DNA from: Candidatus Peregrinibacteria bacterium
GTDB lineage: Bacteria > Patescibacteriota > Gracilibacteria > UBA1369 > LOWO2-01-FULL-3
Assembly: GCA_014728975.1 (NCBI GenBank)
Contig: WJKQ01000048.1
Span: forward strand, 1-14,529
Length of the DNA: 14,529 nt
Direction of reading: 5' to 3'
Shown here: one piece after another, positions 1-6,981 of the stretch
Numbering within the stretch: the first letter of the stretch is position 1
Layout: the number at the start of each line of letters is the position of its first letter
Made by a program: the position numbers and the translations under genes
The notes under the pieces: generated by a model
Databases searched by the model: none
What the model saw: only the letters and a program-made list of their open reading frames with translations
Told to the model about the DNA's origin: nothing

Positions 1-472
1 CATAAATAACATCAATAAGCACATTGGAAAACAAAAAATCATTATTTGCTTCTGCGAAAAACACATTTATCTTTTTATCATAAACGATATCCAAAAATTC
101 AAAATAGGCCGAATATTCAGAATAGACGCCTGTCAAAAGTACATTCTCAACCTTGTAACGTTTTAAAACCTCCACCAACCCATCAACATGATCAGCATGA
201 GGATGAGTCAATACCAAAAAATCTAAGGATTTATCAAAAAACGGCATAATTTCCCCCAGCCTTTCAATTACGATATTTTTCGGACCTCCATCTATAAGGA
301 TCTGATGATTTTGAGGTGTTTTTATAAAGATAGAATCCCCCTGCCCCACATCCAAAAAAAATATATGAAATTTATCATCGGGCAGTTGCAATAGAAGTAA
401 AATAAAAACACTATAAAGTACGATAAGTACGCTAATAACTGATTTTTTTATTTTCCGGGATAAGATAATCAT
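1..472 (-). CDS. ComEC-type metallo-beta-lactamase fold protein, partial (C-terminus beyond the window)
   Basis: The minus strand from ATG 472 is open for 157 codons and runs off the left edge. Visible in order: a short basic N-terminus, one hydrophobic segment at residues 11-30, then the ComEC/Rec2-type signature FLDVGQGDSI (39-48), ILIDGG (58-63) and the metal-binding THPHADHVDG (89-98: H90, H92, D94, H95). In the family these His/Asp residues bind two metal ions, and the domain is the periplasmic nuclease-like end of the ComEC DNA-uptake channel. Here there is no ComEC channel before it: only a single N-terminal anchor is seen, so this is a stand-alone secreted or membrane-tethered version. 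The substrate (DNA or otherwise) is not shown by the sequence. An in-frame GTG at 490-488 could add six residues, but ATG 472 places the hydrophobic segment well. No Shine-Dalgarno motif is present. It lies downstream of a terminator, so it may have its own promoter. Confidence 0.85.
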   Translation of the reverse strand, partial: MIILSRKIKKSVISVLIVLYSVFILLLLQLPDDKFHIFFLDVGQGDSIFIKTPQNHQILIDGGPKNIVIERLGEIMPFFDKSLDFLVLTHPHADHVDGLVEVLKRYKVENVLLTGVYSEYSAYFEFLDIVYDKKINVFFAEANNDFLFSNVLIDVIY

Positions 473-517
473 ACCCGCATACTCGCACACATATTTAAAA
501 TTTTTTTTAATTTTTTC

Positions 518-556
518 TAAAAAAAGAAGCCTACACTTTTTATGCGTAAGCTTCTT
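518..556 (-). terminator. Rho-independent terminator of the surface-protein gene
   Basis: Arms 544-556 and 524-536 pair over 13 bp with two G-T wobbles, closing a 7-base loop (537-543). Read on the minus strand the stem is followed by a T-run (positions 523-518). It starts about 27 bases after the stop codon at 583, so it ends the transcript of the surface protein and separates it from the metallo-beta-lactamase gene. Confidence 0.85.
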
Positions 557-582
557 TTTAATCCTAACTCCCTCAACTATAC

Positions 583-2088
583 TTATTTTTTATCTTTCTT
601 CCTGAATAATCTTCCGAGTCCGACAGATACAAATAATAGCCCAAGCATTTCAGGTCCCGTTTCCGCAAGATCAAGCTTCACGACGGTTCCTTCACTTTCA
701 TTTCCCGCCTCATCTTTCTGAGTGAGCTTAAGCCAGTATTCTCCAGGCTCAAGATTTTCCAGTATATATTCGGAAATTTCTGGACCGAGTCCCGCTCTTT
801 TATTATAATCCTCGTCAGTATCCTTGCTCATATATAATGTCTGTTCTGAAACATCGCCCATATTTTCTTCCAATAGATTCCATGTCAATGTAACAATATA
901 TTTTTCAGCCTCTCTGGCTACGTCAGTTAAAATTTCATTTACATCCCTTGGAGGTATCGTATCGACCTCTTCTTCCTCCTCCTCTTCTTCCTCCTCTTCT
1001 TCTTCTTCTTCTTCTTCCGCGGCAACGCCCTCAAACATCGCGCTGCTCATAGCCGGATTTATTTCGTTTTCAGCTTCATCGGTTAGATTCATCGCTGTTA
1101 AGATATATGTTACCGCTTCCTGGGGACTTGTTGTAATAACCGCAGAAGCGTCTTCAACGCCTTCACTGCTTACCCCAAGCTCAACTCCCAATATAGAAAG
1201 ACTGTTGCTTGGATCATCTTCCTGAACTATTTCAAAATCCTCGGAAGGATCGATACTTAATACAACGCTTTCATTAAAAGTTACAAGAACATGAGTATTA
1301 TCCATAGCTTCCACACTGACAAGTTCAGGTCCTTCAAGATCCTCTATCGGTTTTTCTTCACCGCTTCCGGTAAAAATAGCTGTATCGGAAGTGCCGCTGA
1401 TAATGGGATTTCCGGATGTATCTTCTATATCAATGCCGACTGTCAAAAGATATGAGGCTCCTTCTTCCTGCTCATCTGTTGTAAGAATGACCGTTTTATT
1501 TGTTTCATCTTCTTCATCCATTTTTACATCAAGCGCCGCAAGAATTTCAAATGTTTCATCATTTTCAATTGTAAAAGCATCTTCCGGATCCTCTTCGGGA
1601 AGTACAATCTCTTCTGAGAATACCACTTCAACCTCCTCTTTATTCAAAGCTTCCGCTTCCGTTACCTGGGGCGCGGTAGTATCTTCCGCTGAACCTAAGC
1701 CTTCTTCAGGTGTAGCGGACTGTTCAACAGCCCAGCTGAGACTCTCATTTCCAACAGCGTCATATGCAACTACTGAGAAATAATAAGTTGTTCCGTTTTC
1801 AAGTCCACTGATTGTGTATTCCAAAACATTTCCCACATCTATATATTCATCATATGTCTGACCCGGCTCCGAAACAGAGCTGGCCCCGTAATGAACCTGA
1901 TACCCTTCAACTCCTGTATCGTCGGTAGCTTCATCCCATGTGAGTCTGACTGCCTCGTCAAGAGGTACAGCCTCTAAATTTTCAACATCACTTGGACTTG
2001 TGGTATCGGCTGCAAATGCGATAGGCACAGATACCGAAAACATAAGAGTTATACCTAACACCGAAAAAATGGATAATATTTTTTTCAT
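583..2088 (-). CDS. Exported multi-domain surface protein (FN3, SbsA-like Ig domains, poly-Glu, LAETG tail)
   Basis: Residues 1-27 are a classic signal peptide (MKK, hydrophobic core, AFA-A cleavage site). An FN3 domain follows at about 31-129 (LTWDEATDDTGVEGYQVHY, TYYFSVVAYDAVGNES). Two SbsA/Big-type Ig-like domains follow at about 137-240 and 250-355; each starts with a D..GP/AP-x-V pattern and carries VxVxFxExVVL. Residues 358-374 are 17 consecutive glutamates, then a second FN3-like module at about 378-472. The C-terminus has LAETG (474-478), a hydrophobic stretch and RKKDKK, the layout of a sortase sorting signal, though with Ala instead of Pro as in class-E-type LAxTG motifs. Family knowledge suggests a cell-surface adhesin or structural protein. 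The ligand is unknown. The mature part is strongly acidic. It is a single-gene unit with its own promoter (2123-2151) and terminator (518-556). No Shine-Dalgarno motif precedes the ATG; the leader is A-rich. Confidence 0.85.
   Translation of the reverse strand: MKKILSIFSVLGITLMFSVSVPIAFAADTTSPSDVENLEAVPLDEAVRLTWDEATDDTGVEGYQVHYGASSVSEPGQTYDEYIDVGNVLEYTISGLENGTTYYFSVVAYDAVGNESLSWAVEQSATPEEGLGSAEDTTAPQVTEAEALNKEEVEVVFSEEIVLPEEDPEDAFTIENDETFEILAALDVKMDEEDETNKTVILTTDEQEEGASYLLTVGIDIEDTSGNPIISGTSDTAIFTGSGEEKPIEDLEGPELVSVEAMDNTHVLVTFNESVVLSIDPSEDFEIVQEDDPSNSLSILGVELGVSSEGVEDASAVITTSPQEAVTYILTAMNLTDEAENEINPAMSSAMFEGVAAEEEEEEEEEEEEEEEEEVDTIPPRDVNEILTDVAREAEKYIVTLTWNLLEENMGDVSEQTLYMSKDTDEDYNKRAGLGPEISEYILENLEPGEYWLKLTQKDEAGNESEGTVVKLDLAETGPEMLGLLFVSVGLGRLFRKKDKK
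967..1017 (-). repeat. Trinucleotide GAA/GAG tract encoding 17 glutamates
   Basis: Seventeen consecutive Glu codons in the surface-protein gene, with seven uninterrupted GAA codons at 997-1017 and mixed GAA/GAG after that. It forms a charged linker between the Ig-like domains and the final FN3-like module. Such tracts are prone to slippage in steps of three bases, which changes linker length without breaking the frame. Confidence 0.9.
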
Positions 2089-2122
2089 TTTTATTTTTGT
2101 TATTTTTTATTTTTATCATGTT

Positions 2123-2151
2123 ATTATATCAAAAAAAAGCTTATCAATCAA
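2123..2151 (-). promoter_or_regulatory. Sigma-70-type promoter for the surface-protein gene
   Basis: On the minus strand: -35 TTGATT (2151-2146), a 17-bp spacer, and a perfect -10 TATAAT (2128-2123). The predicted start of transcription near 2116 gives a short A/T-rich leader before ATG 2088. The spacer contains an eight-T run. Confidence 0.65.
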
Positions 2152-2205
2152 CAATGCATCAGTTACAGGTTATAACAAGCAGTTGACAAAAACATTAAAA
2201 TATTA

Positions 2206-3456
2206 TTATTTGGCGGTTTTTCGCTTCTTTTTCTTGATTTTTGCTTTTTTAATGGCGTTTTTTTCCATTTTCAGGATCTCTACCCTGGCCATTGAAAAAT
2301 TCACAAGCTCACCCTCTCGGGGAAACCTGTTGAGGTAATTGTTTATGACTGTGTTAATTGTACTCCTCTCATCACCCCAAATTTTGGAATGAAAAAAATC
2401 GTTTATATCCTCAACAAGTACATTTCCTTTTACAATTATAGTTTTCGGATCGACTATATCGATTGGTTTTTCGGCCACGTCGGTTTCATCCACAATTTCA
2501 CCTACGATTTCTTCAAGAAGATCCTCCATGGTTACAAGCCCCGCAGTGCCCCCGTGCTCATCTATTACGATAGCAATATGCTGATGTTTTCTTTGGAATT
2601 CACTGAATAGTTTATTAATTTTTTTTGAAAGAGGAATTTCCAAGGGAGAATTTAACTTTAAATTCCTTAATTTTTTGTTTGAAGGATATTTTTCAGCATC
2701 TCTTAAAAGTTCCCTGATTGAAATAATACCGATAATATTATCAAGATCATCTTCATATACGGGAAGCCTCGAATGGGTATGCTTGATCGCAAAATCCACC
2801 GCGTCTTTAAGCGTCATCTCACTGTCCAGTGCTTCTATAACCACTCTTGGAGTCATTACATCTCCTACTTTTATATCATTAAATTCAAGCACGTTTTCAA
2901 TAAGTTCTTTTTCTTCTTTCTCGATAGTTCCTTCTTTTGCACCAATTTTTAACATGGCAACAATTTCTCCTTCCGTAACAGTCGCGGGTTGTTTTCTCCC
3001 AAAAAATATATTTGCTAATTTTACAATCTTGTCAAAGAACCAGACTAGCGGAAAGAACAAAATCTGAAGAAAATAAATAGGCTTTGCCATAAATAAAGAA
3101 AAACCAACAGCATGCTGATACGCGAAAGATTTTGGAGTTATTTCACCAAAAACAAGTATAAAGAAAGTCATTACTCCTGTTGCGATACCGATTCCGCTGG
3201 AAGCAAAGATTTCAGTAAAAATCACAGCCGCATAAGCACTTGCTCCGATATTTACCAGATTATTTCCGATTAAAATCGTTATTAAGAGCTTATGAGGATC
3301 TTTCTTCATCTTTTGCAATAATTTGCTGTTCCGGGTTTTATTATTTACAAGTTCATCGACTTTTGACTTTGTTACAGACACCAGAGCGGTTTCACTGCCG
3401 GAGAAAATCGCAGATAATAAAATTAATAAGAATAATGTCAGTATTTTTTGATACAT
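2206..3456 (-). CDS. CNNM/CorC (HlyC/CorC) family membrane protein with CBS pair
   Basis: The 416 residues show the standard order of the family. A CNNM/DUF21 membrane domain occupies residues 1-150 (GSETALVSVTKSKVDEL at 20-36, LIGNNLVNIGASAYA at 62-76, FGEITPKSFAYQHA at 103-116). Two CBS motifs lie at about 197-255 (GDVMTPR, SRLPVYEDDLDNIIGII) and 262-325 (HIAIVIDEHGGTAGLVTMEDLLEEIVGEI). A CorC/HlyC-type C-terminal domain spans about 335-395 and ends in a very basic tail (KKAKIKKKKRKTAK). Members are linked to Mg2+/Co2+ efflux or homeostasis, and the CBS pair usually binds adenine nucleotides. The name haemolysin is historical. It stands alone, divergent from the B3/B4-argS operon; the 98-base gap between them must hold both promoters, but none is clear. 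No Shine-Dalgarno motif is seen. Confidence 0.92.
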   Translation of the reverse strand: MYQKILTLFLLILLSAIFSGSETALVSVTKSKVDELVNNKTRNSKLLQKMKKDPHKLLITILIGNNLVNIGASAYAAVIFTEIFASSGIGIATGVMTFFILVFGEITPKSFAYQHAVGFSLFMAKPIYFLQILFFPLVWFFDKIVKLANIFFGRKQPATVTEGEIVAMLKIGAKEGTIEKEEKELIENVLEFNDIKVGDVMTPRVVIEALDSEMTLKDAVDFAIKHTHSRLPVYEDDLDNIIGIISIRELLRDAEKYPSNKKLRNLKLNSPLEIPLSKKINKLFSEFQRKHQHIAIVIDEHGGTAGLVTMEDLLEEIVGEIVDETDVAEKPIDIVDPKTIIVKGNVLVEDINDFFHSKIWGDERSTINTVINNYLNRFPREGELVNFSMARVEILKMEKNAIKKAKIKKKKRKTAK

Positions 3457-3554
3457 AATGACTTAAATATTATTTATAATACATAAATTCTCTAGGATTT
3501 AAAGCGCAATTAAAGTAAAATAGCACGGGAAATTAGGGCATAACTAAAATTAGT

Positions 3555-4355
3555 ATGAATTTCAATATTGATCAAAAAATTTTTGATGATTATCCAAACC
3601 TGAAAATAGGAATTATTCTTGTGAAAAACATGAATAATTCTAAAAGAGTTTCATCAGTTGAAGGCCTGCTTCGGGGAATTTCAGCACAACGCGGAAGAGA
3701 GTTTGCCGAAAAAGATATACATGAAGATCCAATGATTAGAGCCTGGGACTATGCTTATGGAAAATTTGGTATTAATCCGAGAAAATACAGGTGTTCTATA
3801 GCGGGATTATTAAAAACAGTAAAAGAAGGAAAAGAAATACCGCGTATCAATACATTGGTGGATCTTTATAATTATTATTCTTTAAAATTCCTTTTACCTA
3901 TAGGAGGAGAAGACCTGGACTGGCTTTACGGTGATCTGAATTTAACTTACACAAAAGGCGGTGAAGCATTCCGGCCGCTCGAGTCAATTGAAATCCAAAA
4001 AGCAAAAGAAGGTGAAGCGGCTTACATTGACAGCGGGGGAATAACCTGCAGATACTGGAATCATCGGGTATGTGAACGCACCAAATTTACAGAAAAAACA
4101 ATAAATGCGGCAATTATAGTGGAAGATATGAGTAAAATGCACCTGGATCAATTCGGCAATAATTTACGGGAGATTCAAAATGGTATTTATAAATACATCG
4201 GCGGTCAGATAGAATCCTACATTTTAACAGAAGAAACCCCATATATGGATCTTGGAATAGAGGGAAGACAAAACGCCGATGATTCGAAAGTTCCCCGGCA
4301 GGAAAAAGCACATTTTCTCGAGCTTGAAAGACTTAAAAATAAAGCAAAAGAATAA
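3555..4355 (+). CDS. Free-standing B3/B4 tRNA-binding/editing-like domain protein (COG3382 type)
   Basis: The protein has 266 residues without signal or membrane segments. The B3/B4 fold, best known as the editing module of the PheRS beta subunit, is recognisable from RINTLVDLYNYYSLKFLLPIGGED (97-120, the most conserved block of stand-alone members), GEAAYIDSGGITCRYWNHR (153-171) and the TINAAIIVEDM segment (182-192). The N-terminal part with SAQRGREF and DPMIRAWDYAYGKFGINPRKYRCS (58-81) is also typical. Free-standing members are suspected to remove wrongly attached amino acids from tRNA or to act on free aminoacyl compounds; the substrate is not established. The stop is three bases before the argS start, so the two are co-transcribed. 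That suggests, but does not prove, a role near aminoacyl-tRNA quality control. No catalytic residue can be assigned from sequence alone. Confidence 0.85.
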   Translation: MNFNIDQKIFDDYPNLKIGIILVKNMNNSKRVSSVEGLLRGISAQRGREFAEKDIHEDPMIRAWDYAYGKFGINPRKYRCSIAGLLKTVKEGKEIPRINTLVDLYNYYSLKFLLPIGGEDLDWLYGDLNLTYTKGGEAFRPLESIEIQKAKEGEAAYIDSGGITCRYWNHRVCERTKFTEKTINAAIIVEDMSKMHLDQFGNNLREIQNGIYKYIGGQIESYILTEETPYMDLGIEGRQNADDSKVPRQEKAHFLELERLKNKAKE

Positions 4356-4358
4356 AAT

Positions 4359-6065
4359 ATGCAGGAAAAAATAAAAAAACTTTTACGGGAAGCAATAAAA
4401 AAAGCCTTCTCTCGTGAAGTTAAGGATATAAAAATCGAATATCCCGTAGAAGAGATTTACGGAGATTATGCTTCCAGTATCGCGATGCACCTTGCAAAAG
4501 ATCTTGCTAAAAATCCTCATGAGATAGCCGAAACTATTATTAAAAATTTAAAAGAAACCAAATTTTTAAAAAAAATTGAAATAGCCGGTCCGGGTTTCAT
4601 AAATTTTTACCTTTCAGAAAAAACGCTTAATGATGAGATTAAAACTATTCTCAAAGAAAAAGACGATTATGGATCCGGTAAAATCGGCAAAAACAAGAAT
4701 ATTATAATTGATTTTTCACAGCCCAATATCGCAAAACCGCTTGGCGTACATCACTTGCTCTCAACTGTTATCGGACAGAGTCTCTATAATATTTATCAAT
4801 TTCTTGGATATGAATGTATTGGGATAAATCATATCGGAGACTGGGGGACACAATTTGGAAAACTTACTTATGCCTACAAAAAATGGGGAGATTACATAAT
4901 AATTGAAAAAGATCCTATCAATGAATTACTAAAACTCTACATTCGATTTCATGAAAAAGCTGAGAAAGATCCTTCACTTGAGGAGGAAGCCAGAAAAGAA
5001 TTCAAAAAACTGGAAAACGGAGATAAAGAAAACTTATGTCTTTGGAAATGGTTTTGTGACATAAGTATGAAAGAAATTCAAAAAACTTACGATTATTTGG
5101 GGAATATTCATTTTGATTATATACAGGGCGAAAGTTTCTACAACGATAAAATGGAGAAGATCCTTGAAAAAGGGAAAAAAGAAAAAGTTTTTAAAAAGGG
5201 CGAAAAAGGTTCATGGATCGTAAAATTTGAAAACGATAAATATCCTCCCTTTCTTGTCCAAAAATCTGACGGAACAACACTTTATTCAACAAGAGATCTT
5301 GCTGCAGTAAACTATCGTGAAAAAACCTGGAATCCTGATAAAATTTTATATGTTGTGGATGTGGCACAATCCCTCCATTTCAAACAACTTTTTAAAACAA
5401 ATGAAATGCTGAATCTTACTGATGCGGAACTTGTGCATGTTGTTTTTGGAAGAATGCAGTTTAAAGAAAAAAAAATGAGCACCAGAAAAGGAAATATCAT
5501 TCTGTTGGATGAGGTTCTAAAAGAAGCTGTAAAGAAAGCGGAAAAAATAATTTTGGAAAAGAACCCCGATATATCCGGGAAAAATAAAATTGCGCATAAA
5601 GTGGGTGTGGGAGCGGTAAAATATATTATTCTTTCACAAAACAGAACAACAAATATTACATTTGACTGGGAAAAAATGCTTTCCCTTGAAGGAAACAGCG
5701 CCCCTTATCTCCAATATTCCTACGCCCGTGCAAAAAGCATTTTGAGAAAATCAAAAGAGAAACCGTCAAATCAGAAAATATCCGAAGATAAAAAGAAAAC
5801 AGAAGAAAAAATCAGATCATTGATAAGTTTATTTCCGAAATTTCAGGAATACACATTAATTTCAGCTGAAGAATATAAACCAAACATACTTGCAAATTAC
5901 ATGTATGAACTTGCTCAAAGTTTTAACTCTTTTTATAACAGCGTTTCTGTATTAAGAGCAAGGGACGTTGATCTAAAATACCGTCTCCAAATTGTCGAGG
6001 CATTCAGTATAATTTTAAAGAACGGCTTAACTTTACTCGGTGTTGAAGTCTTGGAGGAAATGTAA
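4359..6065 (+). CDS. argS: Arginyl-tRNA synthetase
   Basis: Class I synthetase of 568 residues, cytosolic, charging tRNA-Arg. The N-terminal additional domain spans about 1-90 (EYPVEEIYGDYASSIAMHLAK, IEIAGPGFINFYL). The catalytic core contains PNIAKPLGVHHLLST (122-136), then INHIGDWGTQFGKL (156-169), YSTRDLAA, and the KMSTRKG signature with Met at residue 373. The DALR anticodon-binding domain covers roughly the last 125 residues (YLQYSYARAKSILRK, LAQSFNSFY, FSIILKNGLTLLGVEVLEEM). Odd point: the HIGH signature (HVGH or SMGH in familiar enzymes) reads G129-V-H-H132, so the normally conserved glycine is histidine. All other parts look intact, so it is probably functional. It starts three bases after the B3/B4 gene; no Shine-Dalgarno motif. 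A tRNA-Ser promoter lies in its last codons. It is the only synthetase gene here. Confidence 0.96.
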   Translation: MQEKIKKLLREAIKKAFSREVKDIKIEYPVEEIYGDYASSIAMHLAKDLAKNPHEIAETIIKNLKETKFLKKIEIAGPGFINFYLSEKTLNDEIKTILKEKDDYGSGKIGKNKNIIIDFSQPNIAKPLGVHHLLSTVIGQSLYNIYQFLGYECIGINHIGDWGTQFGKLTYAYKKWGDYIIIEKDPINELLKLYIRFHEKAEKDPSLEEEARKEFKKLENGDKENLCLWKWFCDISMKEIQKTYDYLGNIHFDYIQGESFYNDKMEKILEKGKKEKVFKKGEKGSWIVKFENDKYPPFLVQKSDGTTLYSTRDLAAVNYREKTWNPDKILYVVDVAQSLHFKQLFKTNEMLNLTDAELVHVVFGRMQFKEKKMSTRKGNIILLDEVLKEAVKKAEKIILEKNPDISGKNKIAHKVGVGAVKYIILSQNRTTNITFDWEKMLSLEGNSAPYLQYSYARAKSILRKSKEKPSNQKISEDKKKTEEKIRSLISLFPKFQEYTLISAEEYKPNILANYMYELAQSFNSFYNSVSVLRARDVDLKYRLQIVEAFSIILKNGLTLLGVEVLEEM

Positions 6066-6071
6066 TATATT
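6043..6071 (+). promoter_or_regulatory. Promoter for tRNA-Ser(UGA), inside the argS 3' end
   Basis: -35 TTGAAG (6043-6048), a 17-bp spacer, -10 TATATT (6066-6071). Transcription would start near 6078, about 11 bases before the tRNA. The -35 element and most of the spacer are argS coding sequence. The spacing and -10 match the promoters found before tRNA-Ser(GCU) and the DUF5320 gene. Confidence 0.5.
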
Positions 6072-6088
6072 GGTCTGGCACTTAATAA

Positions 6089-6176
6089 GGAGAGGTGGCT
6101 GAGCGGTCGAAAGCGGCGGTCTTGAAAACCGTTGAAGGGCAACCTTCCCAGGGTTCGAATCCCTGCCTCTCCGCCA
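6089..6176 (+). tRNA. tRNA-Ser (anticodon UGA), CCA encoded
   Basis: The acceptor arm GGAGAGG (6089-6095) pairs with CCTCTCC (6166-6172), followed by discriminator G and an encoded CCA. The anticodon stem GCGGT/ACCGT encloses loop CTTGAAA, giving anticodon TGA (6123-6125). The long variable arm (GAAGGGCAACCTTC) marks a class II tRNA, as expected for serine, and the T arm has GGTTCGAATCC. Reads UCA codons. It shares its acceptor stem with the second tRNA-Ser at 10342. Confidence 0.97.
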
Positions 6177-6220
6177 GAAATTTTTCATGGAACCAGAAGA
6201 AAATTAAAGTTTTGGGAATA

Positions 6221-6256
6221 AAAAAGCCCCTCCTTTATATAAAGAAGGGACTTTTT
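6221..6256. terminator. Bidirectional intrinsic terminator
   Basis: AAAAAGCCCCTC-CTTT, loop ATAT, then AAAG-AAGGGACTTTTT: a long stem with two mismatches and flanking A/T tracts that act as U-tracts on either strand. On the plus strand it ends the tRNA-Ser(UGA) transcript 45 bases after the CCA. On the minus strand the T-run is longer (six), and the hairpin follows the stop of the possible remnant at 6270. Confidence 0.75.
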
Positions 6257-6269
6257 AAATAAATCTTTT

Positions 6270-6338
6270 CTAATTGTTCAACAGAGTTTCAAAAAGACCT
6301 GCTACATCCGGGCTTTCCACAGCTTCTCCTGACCTAGA
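6270..6338 (-). pseudogene. Possible 3' remnant of an unidentified minus-strand gene
   Basis: On the minus strand 22 codons before TAG (6272-6270) have protein-like composition, ending VESPDVAGLFETLLNN. Bases here are less AT-biased than in the surrounding spacer, and an intrinsic terminator follows directly. Upstream in the same frame the sequence turns AT-rich and meets a TGA (about 6362), with no usable ATG in between. The simplest reading is the tail of a degraded gene. The alternative is a 16-codon ORF from GTG 6320, which has an AGGAG five bases upstream, but other genes here do not use such sites. The family is not recognised. Confidence 0.3.
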
Positions 6339-6348
6339 ATAAAAATAA

Positions 6349-6360
6349 TTGATTAATCAA
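6349..6360. repeat. Perfect 12-bp palindrome TTGATTAATCAA
   Basis: Self-complementary over 12 bases in the spacer upstream of the DUF192 gene. It resembles paired TTGAT half-sites, but with a shorter gap than the FNR/CRP class. In such AT-rich sequence it may be chance. Confidence 0.35.
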
Positions 6361-6501
6361 AAATATATATATAAAGTTACCCAAGCCATTATCCAAAATA
6401 ATAATGAAAATGTAAATCTAAAATCACAAGGGACAAAACCACACAAACAACGTGTCAACAGATTTTTAAATAATTAGCTATAAAAAATATAAAATATAAT
6501 C

Positions 6502-6981
6502 ATGAAAAAATTCTCAGACAAAAAAATAAGCATCCTGATAATTTTCGGTATTATCATTCTTTCAGTAATATCGATAATTCAATTAAACCAAAGACTGGAA
6601 AATATAAATAAATTAACTTTCTTTGATGAAGAAAAAAATCCAATTATAACAATAAATATCGAAGTTGCGGACACACATGAAGAGAGAAGGATTGGTCTTA
6701 TGAATCGCCAGTCGTTTCCGGAAAAAACTGGTATGCTTTTCATTTTCGAAGAACAAAAACCACGTTCCTTCTGGATGAAAAATACTTATATTCCACTTGA
6801 TATCATTTTCGTGAACGAAAAATTTGAAATAATGACTATTCAAAAAAACACAGAACCTTTATCTGAAAAATCAATATTTTCAGATGACCCCATAATGTAT
6901 ACTGTGGAAGTAAACGCAGGGTTTACCGATAAATATGAAATTAAGGAAGGCGGATATATTAATTATTCTTTAAAACAATGA
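6502..6981 (+). CDS. DUF192 (COG1430) family protein, membrane-anchored
   Basis: 159 residues: a basic start, one transmembrane or signal-anchor segment (about 9-27), then the DUF192 domain at about 45-155. It shows the family hallmarks VADTHEERRIGLMNR (55-69), PEKTGMLFIFEEQKPRSFWMKNTYIPLDIIFV (73-104) and TVEVNAGFTDKYEIKEGG (134-151). The family has a small beta-barrel-like fold and is usually exported; its biochemical role is not known. Length and motifs are complete. It heads a short plus-strand run with the broken Mth938-like gene (ATGA overlap) and pyrD. The stop TGA supports the standard code. The region before the ATG is extremely AT-rich and has no Shine-Dalgarno motif. Confidence 0.9.
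   Translation: MKKFSDKKISILIIFGIIILSVISIIQLNQRLENINKLTFFDEEKNPIITINIEVADTHEERRIGLMNRQSFPEKTGMLFIFEEQKPRSFWMKNTYIPLDIIFVNEKFEIMTIQKNTEPLSEKSIFSDDPIMYTVEVNAGFTDKYEIKEGGYINYSLKQ

Larger units (their letters stand above)
6177..6501. other. Gene-poor spacer of 325 bases after tRNA-Ser
   Basis: Contains the bidirectional terminator (6221-6256), a possible minus-strand gene remnant (6270-6338), a perfect 12-bp palindrome TTGATTAATCAA (6349-6360) and an AT-rich stretch before the DUF192 gene. No intact gene is seen on either strand. A spacer beside a tRNA gene could be the scar of an old insertion, but no attachment-site duplication was recognised. Confidence 0.6.

Noticed and set aside
478..480. 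ATG at 480 on the minus strand as start of the metallo-beta-lactamase gene
   Set aside because: It is out of frame and meets TGA after three codons; ATG 472 is in frame.
824..1783. Serine-rich plus-strand frames opposite the surface-protein gene
   Set aside because: They are the antisense of glutamate-rich codons (TTC/CTC read as Ser-rich) and have no start signal or family resemblance.
3457..3554. Promoters in the divergent gap between the CorC-type gene and the B3/B4 gene
   Set aside because: TAAAAT at 3516 and TATGTA/TATAAA on the other strand lack convincing -35 partners, so no site is called.
6495..6500. TATAAT just before the DUF192 ATG as a promoter
   Set aside because: Transcription would start after the ATG and no -35 is present; it is part of an AT-rich run.
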